A stretch of DNA of 64,000 nt from Onchocerca volvulus (lineage: Eukaryota > Nematoda > Chromadorea > Rhabditida > Onchocercidae). This document shows, one piece after another, positions 63,883-64,000 of this stretch. The DNA lies in contig HG738140.1 in NCBI GenBank assembly GCA_000499405.2, forward strand, positions 8,583,560-8,647,559, read 5' to 3'. The notes below the pieces were generated by a model. That model did not search any database, was not told the DNA's origin, and worked only from the letters and a program-made list of their open reading frames with translations. Each line of letters starts with the position of its first letter. Within the stretch, counting starts at the first letter, position 1. The translations under genes were made by a program, and so were the position numbers.

Positions 63883-63936
63883 TATCTTCATTGTTGACCT
63901 TTACTAAAATATCTTCATTGCTGACCTTTATTTAGA
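63883..63936. repeat. 27-bp direct repeat, two copies
   Basis: TATCTTCATTGTTGACCTTT-type units at 63883-63909 and 63910-63936 lie in tandem with a few changes. Confidence 0.8.
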
Positions 63937-64000
63937 TATCATCCTGATAATAGTTCTGATCTATCACCCTTATTTTCCATTTTTTGCATGCAGATTTTGT

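Overview
The window looks like chromosomal DNA of a parasitic (filarial-type, spirurid) nematode. It is strongly AT-rich, with short exons, mostly short introns ending in TTTCAG or TTTTAG, and introns carrying long A/T runs. Its gene content is metazoan (ephexin-type RhoGEF, cortactin, trehalase, SRP54 relics) and it carries a BEL/Pao retroelement relic. The species call is inference from style, not from a marker gene. Layout: 1-5973 is a dense mobile-DNA zone. It starts with a decayed BEL/Pao gag-protease relic (30-1445) and a decayed coiled-coil reading frame (1446-1953), followed by a roughly 4 kb foldback element with about 0.85-kb terminal inverted repeats (1954-5973). A 532-bp block ending in a mismatch-free 117-bp-arm palindrome is inserted in the left repeat of that element. 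5974-13214 is AT-rich and mostly featureless, apart from exon-like segments of an unrecognised gene (7857-8879, perhaps to 10124) and one on the other strand (10153-10308). 13215-14231 (+) is a four-exon gene for a 115-residue, proline-rich, tail-anchored-type membrane protein. 16397-34503 (-) is an 18-kb ephexin-family RhoGEF gene with about 29 exons, N-terminal low-complexity and proline-rich regions, DH-PH-SH3 at the C terminus, and a 21-nt phase-preserving microexon. 34504-46911 is a long divergent intergenic region holding a 23-bp tandem repeat, near-perfect hairpins and two SRP54 pseudogene pieces in opposite orientation. 46937-52617 (+) is a cortactin gene of 635 residues whose HS1 repeats sit one per 111-nt exon, followed by two decaying repeat exons. 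53946-58333 (-) is a complete trehalase gene of about 628 residues, tail to tail with cortactin. 58334-64000 has no supportable gene. Functionally, two neighbouring genes act on actin: the ephexin exchange factor activates Rho-family GTPases and cortactin binds Arp2/3 and F-actin. They lie head to head, about 12 kb apart. Trehalase hydrolyses trehalose, a major nematode storage and stress sugar. All splice structures below were worked out by eye from phase-compatible donor and acceptor sites and protein family similarity, and have not been checked with transcripts.
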